This document shows positions 8,401 through 15,365 of a DNA stretch of 26,284 nucleotides, one piece after another. Position 1 is the stretch's first letter. Each line of letters opens with the position of its first letter. Origin of the DNA: Bacillota bacterium (lineage in GTDB: Bacteria; Bacillota; Clostridia; Christensenellales; Borkfalkiaceae); contig QAKM01000077.1 of NCBI GenBank assembly GCA_003343805.1, positions 1 through 26,284 of the forward strand, read 5' to 3'. A program made the position numbers and the translations under genes. The notes beneath the pieces were generated by a model that worked only from the letters and a program-made list of their open reading frames with translations, was not told where the DNA came from and did not search any database.

Positions 8401-9018
8401 GCGGAGGTAATGCACGTCGTTGGTGGCGACGAGCGGGATGCCCGTCTCGCGCGAAATGCGCACGATGAGCGGCAAAATTTGCTTCTGTTCGGGGATGCCG
8501 TGATCCTGGATCTCGAGATAGAAATCCTCTCCGTAGATCTCCTTCATGGAGAGCGCGAACGCCTTCGCCCCCTCGTAATCTCCCTTCATGAGGAGGCGCG
8601 GGAGCCGCCCCGCCAAACACGCCGAAAGGCAGATGACCCCCTCGGCATGGTCCTTTAATACATTGTAGTCGATGCGCGGGCGGTAGTAAAAGCCGTCCAC
8701 GAAGGCGAGCGAATCCATCTGCACGAGGTTGATATACCCCGCCTTGTTCTTTGCAAGCAAGATGAGGTGATCGGCGTGCTGGTCCTTCTTGACGCGGTAG
8801 TCGTCCGTCACATAGAACTCACAGCCGATAATGTACTTGATGCCCTTTTTCTTGCACGCCTCGGCAAAGCGGAGGGAGGTGTACATATTGCCGTGGTCGG
8901 TGACGGCGACCGCGTCGATGTTGTTCTTGACGCAGTGGTCGACGAGCTCCTTCACCTTGACCGCCCCGTCGAGGAGGCTGTACTCGGTATGAAGATGCAG
9001 ATGGACAAAATCGGTCAT
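5437..9018 (-). CDS. dnaE: DNA polymerase III subunit alpha, DnaE type
   Basis: A 1193-residue C-family replicative DNA polymerase subunit. Order of parts: PHP domain at the N-terminus (FVHLHLHTEYSLLDG, then AVTDHGNMY near 38-46, NDVHY near 200); polymerase core with GPGRGSGVGS (361-370) and PDFDVDF (402-408) carrying catalytic aspartates, and the third aspartate in KMDFLAL (D586); a fingers and helix-hairpin-helix region; and a C-terminal OB-fold-like segment beginning near PVVFGGLIAGVKK. There is no inserted 3'-5' exonuclease domain, so this is DnaE rather than PolC. Firmicutes usually carry both, so PolC is expected elsewhere. The ATG at 9018 overlaps the whiA stop codon (ATGA) and has a good ribosome site (GGAGGA) inside the end of whiA, indicating translational coupling. 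Confidence 0.98.
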   Translation of the reverse strand: MTDFVHLHLHTEYSLLDGAVKVKELVDHCVKNNIDAVAVTDHGNMYTSLRFAEACKKKGIKYIIGCEFYVTDDYRVKKDQHADHLILLAKNKAGYINLVQMDSLAFVDGFYYRPRIDYNVLKDHAEGVICLSACLAGRLPRLLMKGDYEGAKAFALSMKEIYGEDFYLEIQDHGIPEQKQILPLIVRISRETGIPLVATNDVHYLRKEDWEMQDVLMCIQMKKTLDDPDRMRMQTHEFYMKSGDEMAALFPDLPEAISNTRVIADKVSDTDTPFNLKPDGNPVYDKSLIPLYTADDGTPSPEYLTRLTWEGLPKRYPVVTEEIKQRAEYELGIIIKMGFADYFLIVWDYINWSRLHDIPVGPGRGSGVGSIVAYSIGITNVDPLRYDLLFERFLNPDRVSMPDFDVDFCTARREETIAYVRKRYHPENVAQIVTFGTLASRAVIKDVGRVMRVPYAETDRVTKLMDGKSSIRELLGLNLEKCRKAVIETEGDPDKHEEALKKLADQESKRNQEFIDLYESDPTLKRVIDMGLKLEGMPRQTGMHAAGVVICRKKIADNVPLSRNGEDITTQFDMKEVESIGMLKMDFLALTTLTDIKKTLDYIKEDTGETVEFNQACDDPNAYQLISEGDTDAVFQLEQGGMKKFMKQLQPNCLEDLIAGISLYRPGPMDFIPEYLRNRADPEHIQYLTPMLKPILEKTFGVIIYQEQVMQIFQNLAGYSLGQADLVRRAMAKKHRSELMAQKDKFIYGDIDKGGNITGCISKGIPPEVSAELFAKMESFASYAFNKSHAAAYAVVTYETAYLKKYYPKEFLAGVLNNRIDKIEEISKYVVYMKEKHIAVYPPDVNRSKAFFSVQGDGLRFGLCALRGVGIAAMEDVIRERDENGLFKDFPDFLMRCTKYVNKRMVESLILGGAFDSFGYRRSQYTAVYEDLMHRIAGMDKQKSGAQLSLFGTLIAEETPKAEYPDIPEWPSEELLSKEKSVLGVYVSGHPFEPFSRYFADASFNCGLLADYEEDEETGERTYSQIESGQPVVFGGLIAGVKKINTRAGATMAFVTVEDLYGNIDCVAFPRIYERARHFLKADAVVRVTGKIDVAPDKLPVIIADKIEEFVPPEEKEERPVKKAEGGQVLWLDARNMGEEDFEELLDTLSGYAGETPSKVLHGGKRYEFPVRLTRALMAELRTFLPETAIKLV

Positions 9019-9929
9019 GTGTTTTCCTCCGTGCTTTTATACAGTTCCATGAGTTTGCGGAAGCGGTGATTCAGACAGCTCTTGGAGACATTCAGCCGCG
9101 CCGCAAGTTCGGTGAGCGATTCGGTGGGATGTTCGACGCGCGCCCGCGCCGCCTCCCGGAGGGGTTCGGGCAGGCTCTCAAAGACGCCCCGCTCATAGAG
9201 CTCCCGGAAGATGCGGAGCTGGTTGACGCTCGCAATGGCGGTGCGGTCGGCGTTGCGCGCAAAGCAGTTGGAGACGCGGTTGGAATTGTTCCGTTCCTGC
9301 CGTTCGGCGGCAAGCTCCCCGAGCTTTCTGAGCGCCCCCTCCGCCCCGACGGCCGCAAAGAAGTCGGAGAGCATATCCCCGCTCTTGAGATAGACGACGG
9401 TGCGCTCCCCTCTCCGCGCAAATTTTCCAAGCAGGTCAAATCCCCCGAGAAGGTCGCGGAAGGCCTCGGCGTCCGCCGCCCGCGGAAAGACAAATTCCAG
9501 ATGATAGCCCGTGCGGGTGCCGGGCGTGGGCAGCGTACAGCTCCCGCCGCCCAGAAACGCCGCCTTCAGGCACGCGAGCGCGCAGCACTCCCGCTTTGCC
9601 GCCCGCGCGATGCCCGAGCCGTCGCGAAAGCCCGCCTCCGCGGCAAGAAAGAGCGCCTTTTCTCCCGCATAGGAGAAGGTGAGCCTGTCCCGCTCGCGCT
9701 TGGGGTCGAAGGCGGCCTCCTTGATGTCGAAGCGCACGGAATACACGCTCTCGGCAAGCGACAAAAAGAACTCCGAAAGGCGCTCGTTCTCGCTGACGAA
9801 CTCGATGCGCCCCTCCTGAAAGCTGCCGCCCGTCGCGAGCAGCGCAAAAAATGCCGCCTTCTTGCAGCAGGGTTCCCTGGGGGGAGCCGCAAACAGCTCC
9901 CGTCTGACTTCCGATGTAAAATTCGCCAT
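9015..9929 (-). CDS. whiA: WhiA-family DNA-binding protein
   Basis: A 304-residue protein of the WhiA family, which combines a LAGLIDADG homing-endonuclease-like N-terminal fold with a C-terminal helix-turn-helix. The start reads MANFTSEVRRELFAAPPREP as expected for the family; a centre segment has NRVSNCFARNADRTAIAS; and the C-terminal HTH (about 271-293) contains LTELAARLNVSKSCLNHRFR. WhiA is known as a sporulation regulator in actinomycetes and affects division and chromosome segregation in Bacillus. The ATG at 9929 has only a weak ribosome site. A GTG at 9953 with AAAGGG about 9 bases upstream is a possible alternative that would add 8 residues. The gene sits between a PHP gene and dnaE, but the usual neighbours rapZ and yvcK are absent here. 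Confidence 0.95.
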   Translation of the reverse strand: MANFTSEVRRELFAAPPREPCCKKAAFFALLATGGSFQEGRIEFVSENERLSEFFLSLAESVYSVRFDIKEAAFDPKRERDRLTFSYAGEKALFLAAEAGFRDGSGIARAAKRECCALACLKAAFLGGGSCTLPTPGTRTGYHLEFVFPRAADAEAFRDLLGGFDLLGKFARRGERTVVYLKSGDMLSDFFAAVGAEGALRKLGELAAERQERNNSNRVSNCFARNADRTAIASVNQLRIFRELYERGVFESLPEPLREAARARVEHPTESLTELAARLNVSKSCLNHRFRKLMELYKSTEENT

Positions 9930-10008
9930 GGTATTTCCGATCTCACGCCGCACGACGGCGCACCCTTTATTGTTGAGCGCCCTTCCCGAAGGACGCACCC
10001 GATGCGCC

Positions 10009-10779
10009 TCAATGCGTCCGCTTGTACTCTGCAAGGCGGAAGGAGGGCGTCCTCCCGTCGATGTTGCAGATCTGCGCAAGCGGCACGCCCACGCGCCTTA
10101 CCTGCTCCGCCGCAAGGGCAATATCTCCGATGCGCCCCACCGCATGGGCATCCGAATTGACGACGAACTTCACGCCCGTCGCTGCGGCTTCTGCAAGTTC
10201 CTCATCGGTAAAGTGCGGTTTTTTGCCGCTGATCTCGAGGTACGTCCCGTAGTCGCGGCAGCACTTGGCGACCTCCTTCACGTCCGCAAAACAGTGATAG
10301 TTGACGTGCGTCAGGATGTCGATGGGATTTTTCTGCACGGCAAGGCAGTAGGCGCGCGTCATCTCCCGCACCATACGCCCGGAGGGTTTGATGCCCGCCC
10401 GATAGCGGAAGGTCGTCCATCCCCCCTCCCAGAAGGAAGGGAAGTTTTTGTACTTGACGACGGGATGAAAGCCCGCAAGATAGACGTCGAAGTCGTCAAA
10501 GTCCGCCTCCGTCAGGCCGCACTCTCCCTCGAGGCTCAAAATGTTCTCCTCGATGCCCCGCAGCACGGGAAGCCCCGTCTGTCGCCCCGCCTCGTCGATC
10601 TCGGCAAAATAGCGCTCCTTTTCCCGGCGCTGAACGCCGAGGATGACGTGCGAAAAGCCGTGGTCGGTGACGGCGATGCCTTGAAGCCCCGCCTCCTTGG
10701 CGGCAAGGGCATTTTCGAGGGCGGTGTTTTTCCCGTCCGAATATTTCGTATGTGTATGATAGTCAAATGTCAGTTGCAT
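10009..10779 (-). CDS. PHP-domain phosphoesterase, histidinol-phosphatase/YcdX-like
   Basis: A 256-residue metal-dependent phosphoesterase. The PHP metal motifs are visible: YHTHTKYSDG (H8, H10, D15), AVTDHGFSH (D39, H40), a central glutamate in GIEENIL, HVNYH in the second half, and NSDAHAVGRIG near the C-terminus. Such proteins hydrolyse phosphomonoesters or act on nucleotides; the substrate here cannot be told. Orthologues commonly sit between murB and whiA in Clostridia. The start is uncertain. The ATG at 10779 begins right at the domain but lacks a clear ribosome site, while an ATG at 10833 (20 bases after murB) would add 18 residues of arginine/proline-rich sequence. The first choice follows domain boundaries. 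Confidence 0.85.
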   Translation of the reverse strand: MQLTFDYHTHTKYSDGKNTALENALAAKEAGLQGIAVTDHGFSHVILGVQRREKERYFAEIDEAGRQTGLPVLRGIEENILSLEGECGLTEADFDDFDVYLAGFHPVVKYKNFPSFWEGGWTTFRYRAGIKPSGRMVREMTRAYCLAVQKNPIDILTHVNYHCFADVKEVAKCCRDYGTYLEISGKKPHFTDEELAEAAATGVKFVVNSDAHAVGRIGDIALAAEQVRRVGVPLAQICNIDGRTPSFRLAEYKRTH

Positions 10780-10853
10780 CGTATTTCGCGGCGCAGGCGC
10801 CGATGTCCTTCCTCCTCTTGGGTGCCGCTCCATTCTTTCCCGAGGGAGCCCGC

Positions 10854-11738
10854 TCAGGGGAGCCGCCGCACCTCTTCGCGGAGCACAACGCCCGTTTCCC
10901 TCTTCACGCGCTCCTTCACGAGGGCGATGAGCGCCGAGACGTCGGCAGAACTCCCCCCGTCATTCAGGATAAAGTTGGCGTGTATCTCGCTCACCCGTGC
11001 CCCGCCGATGCGCACTCCCTTGAGCCCGCATCGCTCGATAAGCGCCCCCGCGCTCTCCTCTTCGGGATTGACGAACACACAGCCCATGCTCCTCCCCTTG
11101 GGAAGAGAGGCACGCTTCAAGCGGAAGTAACAGCGCCTCCGCTCGATCTCGTCGGGAAAACTGTATTTGAATTTGAGCTCCCCTCCGATCACGGCGATTT
11201 TTTCCCGCAGAAAGATGCTGTCCTTCTCTCCGAAACGGCACACCTCGGAGGAGAGAGAAAACACCCTTCCCGGCACGGCGCAGACAACGCCCGAGACGAG
11301 ATCGCCGATGTGCCCTTCCTTCACGCCCGCATTCATGGCGACGGCGCCCCCGACGGTCATGGGGATGCCCGTTAAAAACTCCGCTCCCGCAAGGCAGTTC
11401 TCCCGCGCAAAGCGCAAGAGCCTTCCCCCCGTCACGCCCGCGCCCACCCGCACGATGCAGCCCTCCGCCTCCAGCTTGCGAAAGCCGCAAAAGCGGATGA
11501 CAACGCCGTCAAACAAGCCGTCCTGCGGCAGCACGTTGGCGCCCGCACCGAGAAAACAATACGGGATGCGCTCTCTTTCGCAGAGGGCAAGGAGGGAAGC
11601 GAGCTCCTCCCCGTCCGAAGGGCAGGCCCATGCCGCAGCCGTCCCCCCGCAGCCGATCGAAGTGTGCCGTGCAAAGTCAAACTGCTCCCCCGCCTTCAGC
11701 CGCGGGAGGTGCGCTCTCAGATATCCGGCCGCCGTCAA
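10854..11738 (-). CDS. murB: UDP-N-acetylenolpyruvoylglucosamine reductase MurB
   Basis: A 294-residue FAD/NADPH enzyme of peptidoglycan precursor synthesis. It has the FAD-binding segments FLGAGANVL (62-70) and TGIPMTVGGAVAMNAG (123-138), MGCVFVNP (218-225), and the C-terminal SEIHANFI with the catalytic glutamate E251. Two expected catalytic positions differ: the active-site serine in GSxF is cysteine (C220), and the usual Tyr-Arg of the YRxS motif reads Glu-Lys (EKDS, 171-174). The start codon is TTG, supported by a strong AGGAGG 9 bases upstream; no ATG fits. It is the second gene after the solute-binding-like gene (gap 40 bases) and precedes the PHP gene. Overall similarity leaves little doubt about the family, while the altered residues are worth checking. 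Confidence 0.94.
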   Translation of the reverse strand: MTAAGYLRAHLPRLKAGEQFDFARHTSIGCGGTAAAWACPSDGEELASLLALCERERIPYCFLGAGANVLPQDGLFDGVVIRFCGFRKLEAEGCIVRVGAGVTGGRLLRFARENCLAGAEFLTGIPMTVGGAVAMNAGVKEGHIGDLVSGVVCAVPGRVFSLSSEVCRFGEKDSIFLREKIAVIGGELKFKYSFPDEIERRRCYFRLKRASLPKGRSMGCVFVNPEEESAGALIERCGLKGVRIGGARVSEIHANFILNDGGSSADVSALIALVKERVKRETGVVLREEVRRLP

Positions 11739-11778
11739 ATCGTTACTCCTCCTATTCTACCACATTCCGCGTCCGATT

Positions 11779-12660
11779 TCAAATACTTTTCAGGTATTTT
11801 TCCGACACATCCCCTTCCCGTGCCGCCGCAGCGAGCCGACCGAGCGCCTCCCGCGATGAAAACACGCTCACCGTCCGCTCCGCGCCTTTCTCAAGCGGAT
11901 ACATCCCGATCGCGGCGAGCCGCCCCTGCACCTCGGGCGAGAGGAGCTTCTCCACAAAGGCAAGAGAGGCCTCCCGCCTTTCGGACGAGAGGATGCCGAT
12001 ATACTGAAAAAGATCGCAGTACTTCGTGAGCGGGCGCGCCTGCACGATGACGCCCCGCGCCTGAAAACGGCACACGTCGCGCTGCGTACCCAGAAGATAG
12101 CGGTACTTCCCGCTCAAAAAGCCCGTATAGGCCGCAACACTCTCCGTCTCCTCTCCCTCGATGCCCTCGAGCCGCGCCGCCACGCAGGAAAGGTTTTCCC
12201 CGCCGACGGACACCGCCGTCCGTCCCTCCTCTTCAAAAGCGGTGAGCGAAAAGAGATAATACCCGCCCATGCACCAGGGATAGGCGAGCATCTTTCCGCC
12301 CAGCTCCCCGCCCGCAAAGGAATACGAGAGAGGCAGGAGCCGTTCCGCAAACTCCGGAAGCCCCACGCCGAAGGAGAGGACGTCGGGCGCATCCCCCTCC
12401 GCAAGCGCCGCGAGCGCGCCTTCCACCGAATAGCTCGTCACGAGATAATACGCCCCGTCCCCCTGCAGCTCCCGTGCGACACTTCGCAGAAAGGCCGTGC
12501 GGGAACCCTTCCCGCCCTCAAAGGTATCCACGTTCCACACCCGGACGACGGTGCGCGTCTCCCCCTCCGCCTCCTCTGCGGGAAGGAGCACGACGCCGAG
12601 CGCCAAGAGAAGAAGCGCAAACGGCAGAGCGCGCCACAGGACGCGCCCGAATTTTCTCAT
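11779..12660 (-). CDS. Membrane-anchored or secreted solute-binding-like protein
   Basis: A 293-residue protein from the ATG at 12660. The N-terminus MRKFGRVLWRALPFALLLLA is a basic stretch followed by a hydrophobic helix, that is, a signal peptide or anchor; no lipobox cysteine is present. The mature part opens VVRVWNVDTFEGGKGSRTAF and later has ALAEGDAPDVLSFGVG, matching the style of family-1 extracellular solute-binding proteins of ABC importers in Clostridia. No transporter ATPase or permease is adjacent. Other in-frame starts exist at 12681 and 12774, but 12774 would place a strong terminator inside the coding region. It lies 40 bases upstream of murB on the same strand and may share its transcript. 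Ligand and role are unknown. Confidence 0.75.
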   Translation of the reverse strand: MRKFGRVLWRALPFALLLLALGVVLLPAEEAEGETRTVVRVWNVDTFEGGKGSRTAFLRSVARELQGDGAYYLVTSYSVEGALAALAEGDAPDVLSFGVGLPEFAERLLPLSYSFAGGELGGKMLAYPWCMGGYYLFSLTAFEEEGRTAVSVGGENLSCVAARLEGIEGEETESVAAYTGFLSGKYRYLLGTQRDVCRFQARGVIVQARPLTKYCDLFQYIGILSSERREASLAFVEKLLSPEVQGRLAAIGMYPLEKGAERTVSVFSSREALGRLAAAAREGDVSEKYLKSI

Positions 12661-12721
12661 CCCCCGCACGATCGCTCTCATCCCCTCATCGTATGCAGGA
12701 GGCGGCAGCAGATATGCCTGC

Positions 12722-12750
12722 AAAAAAACAGGCATCCCCCGAAGATGCCT
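12722..12750 (-). terminator. Intrinsic terminator upstream of the solute-binding-like gene
   Basis: On the minus strand AGGCATC (loop TTCGGGG) GATGCCT is followed by GTTTTTTT. It lies about 120 bases below the DUF1540 terminator and about 60 bases above the start of the next gene. It could be a second-chance terminator or an attenuator in that gene's leader. Confidence 0.82.
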
Positions 12751-12871
12751 CCGAAAGACGCCCCGCCCGAACAAACGGACTCTATCTCAAAACGGCCTTT
12801 CCCGCCGTGACAGCAGTTTGTGCCGCTATCAAAAAACGATACATGACGCACACGGACTTCCTCCGCACATC

Positions 12872-12896
12872 AAAAAAAGAGCCCCCTCAGGGGCTC
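12872..12896 (-). terminator. Intrinsic terminator of the DUF1540 gene
   Basis: On the minus strand GAGCCCC (loop TGAG) GGGGCTC is followed directly by seven T. It begins about 20 bases after the stop codon of the small cysteine-rich gene. Confidence 0.88.
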
Positions 12897-12917
12897 CCAT
12901 GCACAGCCGCACGGCAC

Positions 12918-13076
12918 TCAACGCCGCTTCTGATAGCTGTCGCAGCAGGTGCAGTGCTCGCCTTCGCAAGTGTTGCCGACGTGGATGGTCTCCAGCTCGC
13001 AGTGGCAGCCGTCCACATTGAACTTGCATTCCGAGACTCCGCACGAAACGCCGCAGTTGATCTGATCGTGGTCCAT
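12918..13076 (-). CDS. Small cysteine-rich protein, DUF1540
   Basis: A 52-residue protein starting MDHDQINCGVSCGVSECKFN and ending YQKRR. It has nine cysteines in a pattern (CGVSCGVSECKFNVDGCHC, then a tail with CTCC) that matches DUF1540, small Firmicutes proteins with a Cx3C/CxVxxCxYN core of unknown function and presumed metal binding. A strong ribosome site (AGGAGGT) lies 5 bases before the ATG, and a clean terminator follows, so it is a real monocistronic gene. It diverges from rplI. A GATAAT hexamer near 13119 could be its -10, but no convincing -35 was found. Confidence 0.88.
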   Translation of the reverse strand: MDHDQINCGVSCGVSECKFNVDGCHCELETIHVGNTCEGEHCTCCDSYQKRR

Positions 13077-13134
13077 CGTTACCTCCTATACGAAGGCAAT
13101 ATGCGCAAAAGCCGAAAAATTATCCAAAACCCCG

Positions 13135-13163
13135 TTGACAAAGCCCCCATCCTTTGGTACAAT
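13135..13163 (+). promoter_or_regulatory. Promoter of rplI
   Basis: A perfect TTGACA (13135-13140) is followed after 17 bases by TACAAT (13158-13163). Transcription would start near 13170, just above the ribosome site AAGGAGA, giving a very short leader. Confidence 0.85.
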
Positions 13164-13183
13164 ATTTCAAAAGGAGAACTATC

Positions 13184-13627
13184 ATGAAAGTCATTTTGAA
13201 AGCAGATGTCAAAGGCACGGGCAAAAAAGGCGAACTCGTCGACGTTTCGGACGGATACGCAAGGAATTTCCTCCTCAAGAAGGGACTTGCCGAAGTCGCC
13301 ACGGCGGGCGGCATCAACGAGATCACGCAGCGCCGCATCGCCGATGAATATCACCGCGCGGAATATGTAAAGGCGCAGAAGGAGCTCGCGGCAAAGCTCA
13401 ACGGCGCGGAAGTCACCGTCGCCATCAAGGCGGGCGAAAACGGCAGAGTGTTCGGCTCGGTCACGACGGCGCACATCGCCTCCGCCCTCGAAGCGCAGGG
13501 CTATGAGATCGACAAGAAGAAGATCTCTTTAAAGGAAAACATCAAAAACGTCGGCGATTTCAGCGCCGAGGTGCGCCTCATGGAGGGCGTCGTCTCCAAG
13601 ATCAAAGTCAAAGTCGTCGCAGAATAA
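13184..13627 (+). CDS. rplI: 50S ribosomal protein L9
   Basis: A 147-residue ribosomal large-subunit protein. The N-terminal domain MKVILKADVKGTGKKGELVD followed by GYARNFLLKKGLA is the L9 signature. The long connecting helix (about 50-78) and a C-terminal domain with GENGRVFGSVTTAHIA complete the usual two-domain shape. The ATG at 13184 is preferred over an earlier in-frame GTG because AAGGAG lies 7 bases upstream and the L9 signature starts there. Unlike many bacteria, it is not beside rpsF, rpsR, ssb, dnaB or a DHH phosphodiesterase in this window; its own promoter and terminator make it monocistronic. Confidence 0.98.
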   Translation: MKVILKADVKGTGKKGELVDVSDGYARNFLLKKGLAEVATAGGINEITQRRIADEYHRAEYVKAQKELAAKLNGAEVTVAIKAGENGRVFGSVTTAHIASALEAQGYEIDKKKISLKENIKNVGDFSAEVRLMEGVVSKIKVKVVAE

Positions 13628-13649
13628 GGCAACACCCACGGACGCACAG

Positions 13650-13678
13650 GCGGCGGAGGTCATCTCCGCCGCTTTTTT
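13650..13678 (+). terminator. Intrinsic terminator of rplI
   Basis: GCGGCGGAG (loop GTCAT) CTCCGCCGC is a perfect 9-base stem followed by six T. It begins 22 bases after the rplI stop codon. Confidence 0.95.
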
Positions 13679-13712
13679 CTGCCCAAAATCACTTCCGCCC
13701 CGCTGATTAAAC

Positions 13713-13750
13713 ATAAAAACAGGCGTTTCCCGGATCGGAAGCGCCTGTTT
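13713..13750 (-). terminator. Intrinsic terminator of the rex-adhE-hydrogenase operon
   Basis: On the minus strand AAACAGGCGCTTCC (loop GATCCG) GGAAACGCCTGTTT forms a 14-base stem with one G-T pair, followed by further T residues. It lies about 75 bases after the hydrogenase stop codon and converges with the rplI terminator. Confidence 0.88.
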
Positions 13751-13766
13751 GATTATCTTATGCCAC

Positions 13767-13780
13767 GCATAGTACTATGC
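13767..13780. repeat. 14-base perfect palindrome
   Basis: GCATAGTACTATGC reads the same on both strands and lies between the hydrogenase stop codon and its terminator. The half GCATAGTA recurs at 24362 and 24445. Function is unknown; on either strand it contains a TACTAT hexamer but no clear -35 partner. Confidence 0.5.
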
Positions 13781-13823
13781 AAACCGCGGAAAAATGCGTT
13801 TTATTTTCGTACTATCCTGAAAT

Positions 13824-15335
13824 TTAGGGAAGCTGGATCTCGTACAGCTCCTTGGGCGGGAGCTTATTCGTGGAATCCTGCACGAACTTCTGCACGGCAG
13901 CGGCGCCCTTCTCGACGGGGATATTGACGCCCGCACCCGCGACACAGCCGCCGAAGCAGCCCATGCCCTCGATGAGGCAGCCGTTCTTCTTGCCGGCTTT
14001 TGCAAGCATGAGCATCTTCTTGCATTCGACGAGCCCTTCCGCGTGTTCGATCTTGACTTCGACCCCGGGGTAGTACTCGCGCACACACTCCTCGATCGCG
14101 TGGGAAACCCCTCCCGCCACGCCGTATCCTCTGCCCGCGCCCGAAGCGTCGTGGATGGGATCTTCCTTCGTGTATGTCTCGAAGTCGATGCCCGCCGCCT
14201 CGAAGATCGCGGCAAGCTCTTCAAACGTGATGACGAAATCGACGTCCGAACGCACGGTGCGGCGCATCGCCTCGAGCTTCTTCGCCGCGCACGGGCCAAC
14301 GAAGATGACGCGCGCATCGGGCATCCGCTGCTTGACGGAACGCGCCGTCGCGACCATGGGCGTCAGTGCACTCGAGACTTTGTCCACCATGTCAGGGAAC
14401 TGCGTCTTTGCGAGCATACTCCACGCCGGGCAGCATGAGGTGAGAAGGAAGGGAAGTTTGCCCGTCACGACCTCCGTCGCATAGTGGTGCGCCTCGGTGG
14501 AAGCCCCCACGTCCGCGCCGTGCGCGACCTCAAAGACTTCGGTAAAGCCGATGTCCTTGAGCGCGGCCTTGATGCGCCACAGCGTCGCCTTGGGGCCAAA
14601 CTGCCCCACGATGGCGGGCGCCACGATGGCAACGACGTTGTCGCCCCTTCGGATGGCACGGCCGAGCTGGAAGATCTGCGACTTGTCGGCAATGGCACCG
14701 AACGGGCAGCTCACCATACACTGACCGCAGCCCACGCATTTCTTGGGATCGATGGAAGCACGGCCCAGAGGATCGCTGGAGATCGCCTTGACGCCGCACG
14801 CATCAGCACAGGGACGCACCTTGTGCGCGATGGCGTCGTACGGGCAGGCCGCCTTGCACTTGCCGCACTTGATGCACTTCTCGCGGTCGATGACCGTCCT
14901 TCCGTCCTTGCCGATGGAGATGGCGCCCTTGGGGCAGACGGCCATGCAGGCGCGCGACACGCAGCCGCGGCACTGGTTGCTCACTTCATAGACGTTGTCC
15001 TCGCACTTGTCGCACGCCGAAGGAATGACCTGCATGAGCGGAGGCTCGTAGTATTGGTCGGAGATATTGCTCGCATCCAGCCCCGCCGTGATGTGGACGG
15101 GCCTGTCCTGCGGGCGGAGCGACATCCCGAGGGCGAGGCGCACGCGCTCGGAAGCGATGGCGCGCTCGCGGTAGATGCTCTCGCGGTACTGCGGCACCTC
15201 CGTCGGGGAGATGGTGTACGGGATGGCCTCGATGGCGCTGTTGACGTTCTCGTCATCCACAAGATAGGCGACTTTGGCGACTTCGACAAAGATCTTTCTT
15301 CTCAGTTTGGTGACCGAAGTATTGATACCTCTCAT
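13824..15335 (-). CDS. Monomeric [FeFe] hydrogenase-like iron-sulfur protein
   Basis: A 503-residue iron-only hydrogenase-type protein. The N-terminal part is followed by several [4Fe-4S] motifs: CDKC (108-111), CRGCVSRACMAVCP (122-135), CIKCGKCKAACP (154-165) and CVGCGQCMVSCP (200-211). The H-cluster domain has TSCCPAW (299-305), GPCAAKK (347-353, ligand C349) and EGMGCFGGC (456-464, ligands C460 and C464), so all four expected cluster cysteines are present, as is the proton-relay cysteine C301. The second motif begins GPC rather than the MPC of classical catalytic enzymes, which suggests a non-A (perhaps B-type) group. It would move electrons between ferredoxin and protons in the cytoplasm. 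It is the third gene after rex and adhE. The ATG has GGAG 9 bases upstream. The maturases HydEFG are not in the window. Confidence 0.9.
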   Translation of the reverse strand: MRGINTSVTKLRRKIFVEVAKVAYLVDDENVNSAIEAIPYTISPTEVPQYRESIYRERAIASERVRLALGMSLRPQDRPVHITAGLDASNISDQYYEPPLMQVIPSACDKCEDNVYEVSNQCRGCVSRACMAVCPKGAISIGKDGRTVIDREKCIKCGKCKAACPYDAIAHKVRPCADACGVKAISSDPLGRASIDPKKCVGCGQCMVSCPFGAIADKSQIFQLGRAIRRGDNVVAIVAPAIVGQFGPKATLWRIKAALKDIGFTEVFEVAHGADVGASTEAHHYATEVVTGKLPFLLTSCCPAWSMLAKTQFPDMVDKVSSALTPMVATARSVKQRMPDARVIFVGPCAAKKLEAMRRTVRSDVDFVITFEELAAIFEAAGIDFETYTKEDPIHDASGAGRGYGVAGGVSHAIEECVREYYPGVEVKIEHAEGLVECKKMLMLAKAGKKNGCLIEGMGCFGGCVAGAGVNIPVEKGAAAVQKFVQDSTNKLPPKELYEIQLP

Positions 15336-15365
15336 TTCACTGTCTCCTTAATTTTTAGCCGAAGT

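Noticed and set aside
11754..11782. Promoter-like TTGAAA-N17-TAGAAT just above murB on the minus strand
   Set aside because: Transcription from it would begin at about 11747, cutting off the AGGAGG ribosome site at 11748-11753. murB is more likely transcribed from further upstream.
12782..12871. Start of an RNase P RNA, suggested by GGAGGAAGTCC on the minus strand
   Set aside because: The segment is only about 120 bases before a terminator, far too short, and no other conserved RNase P blocks are seen.
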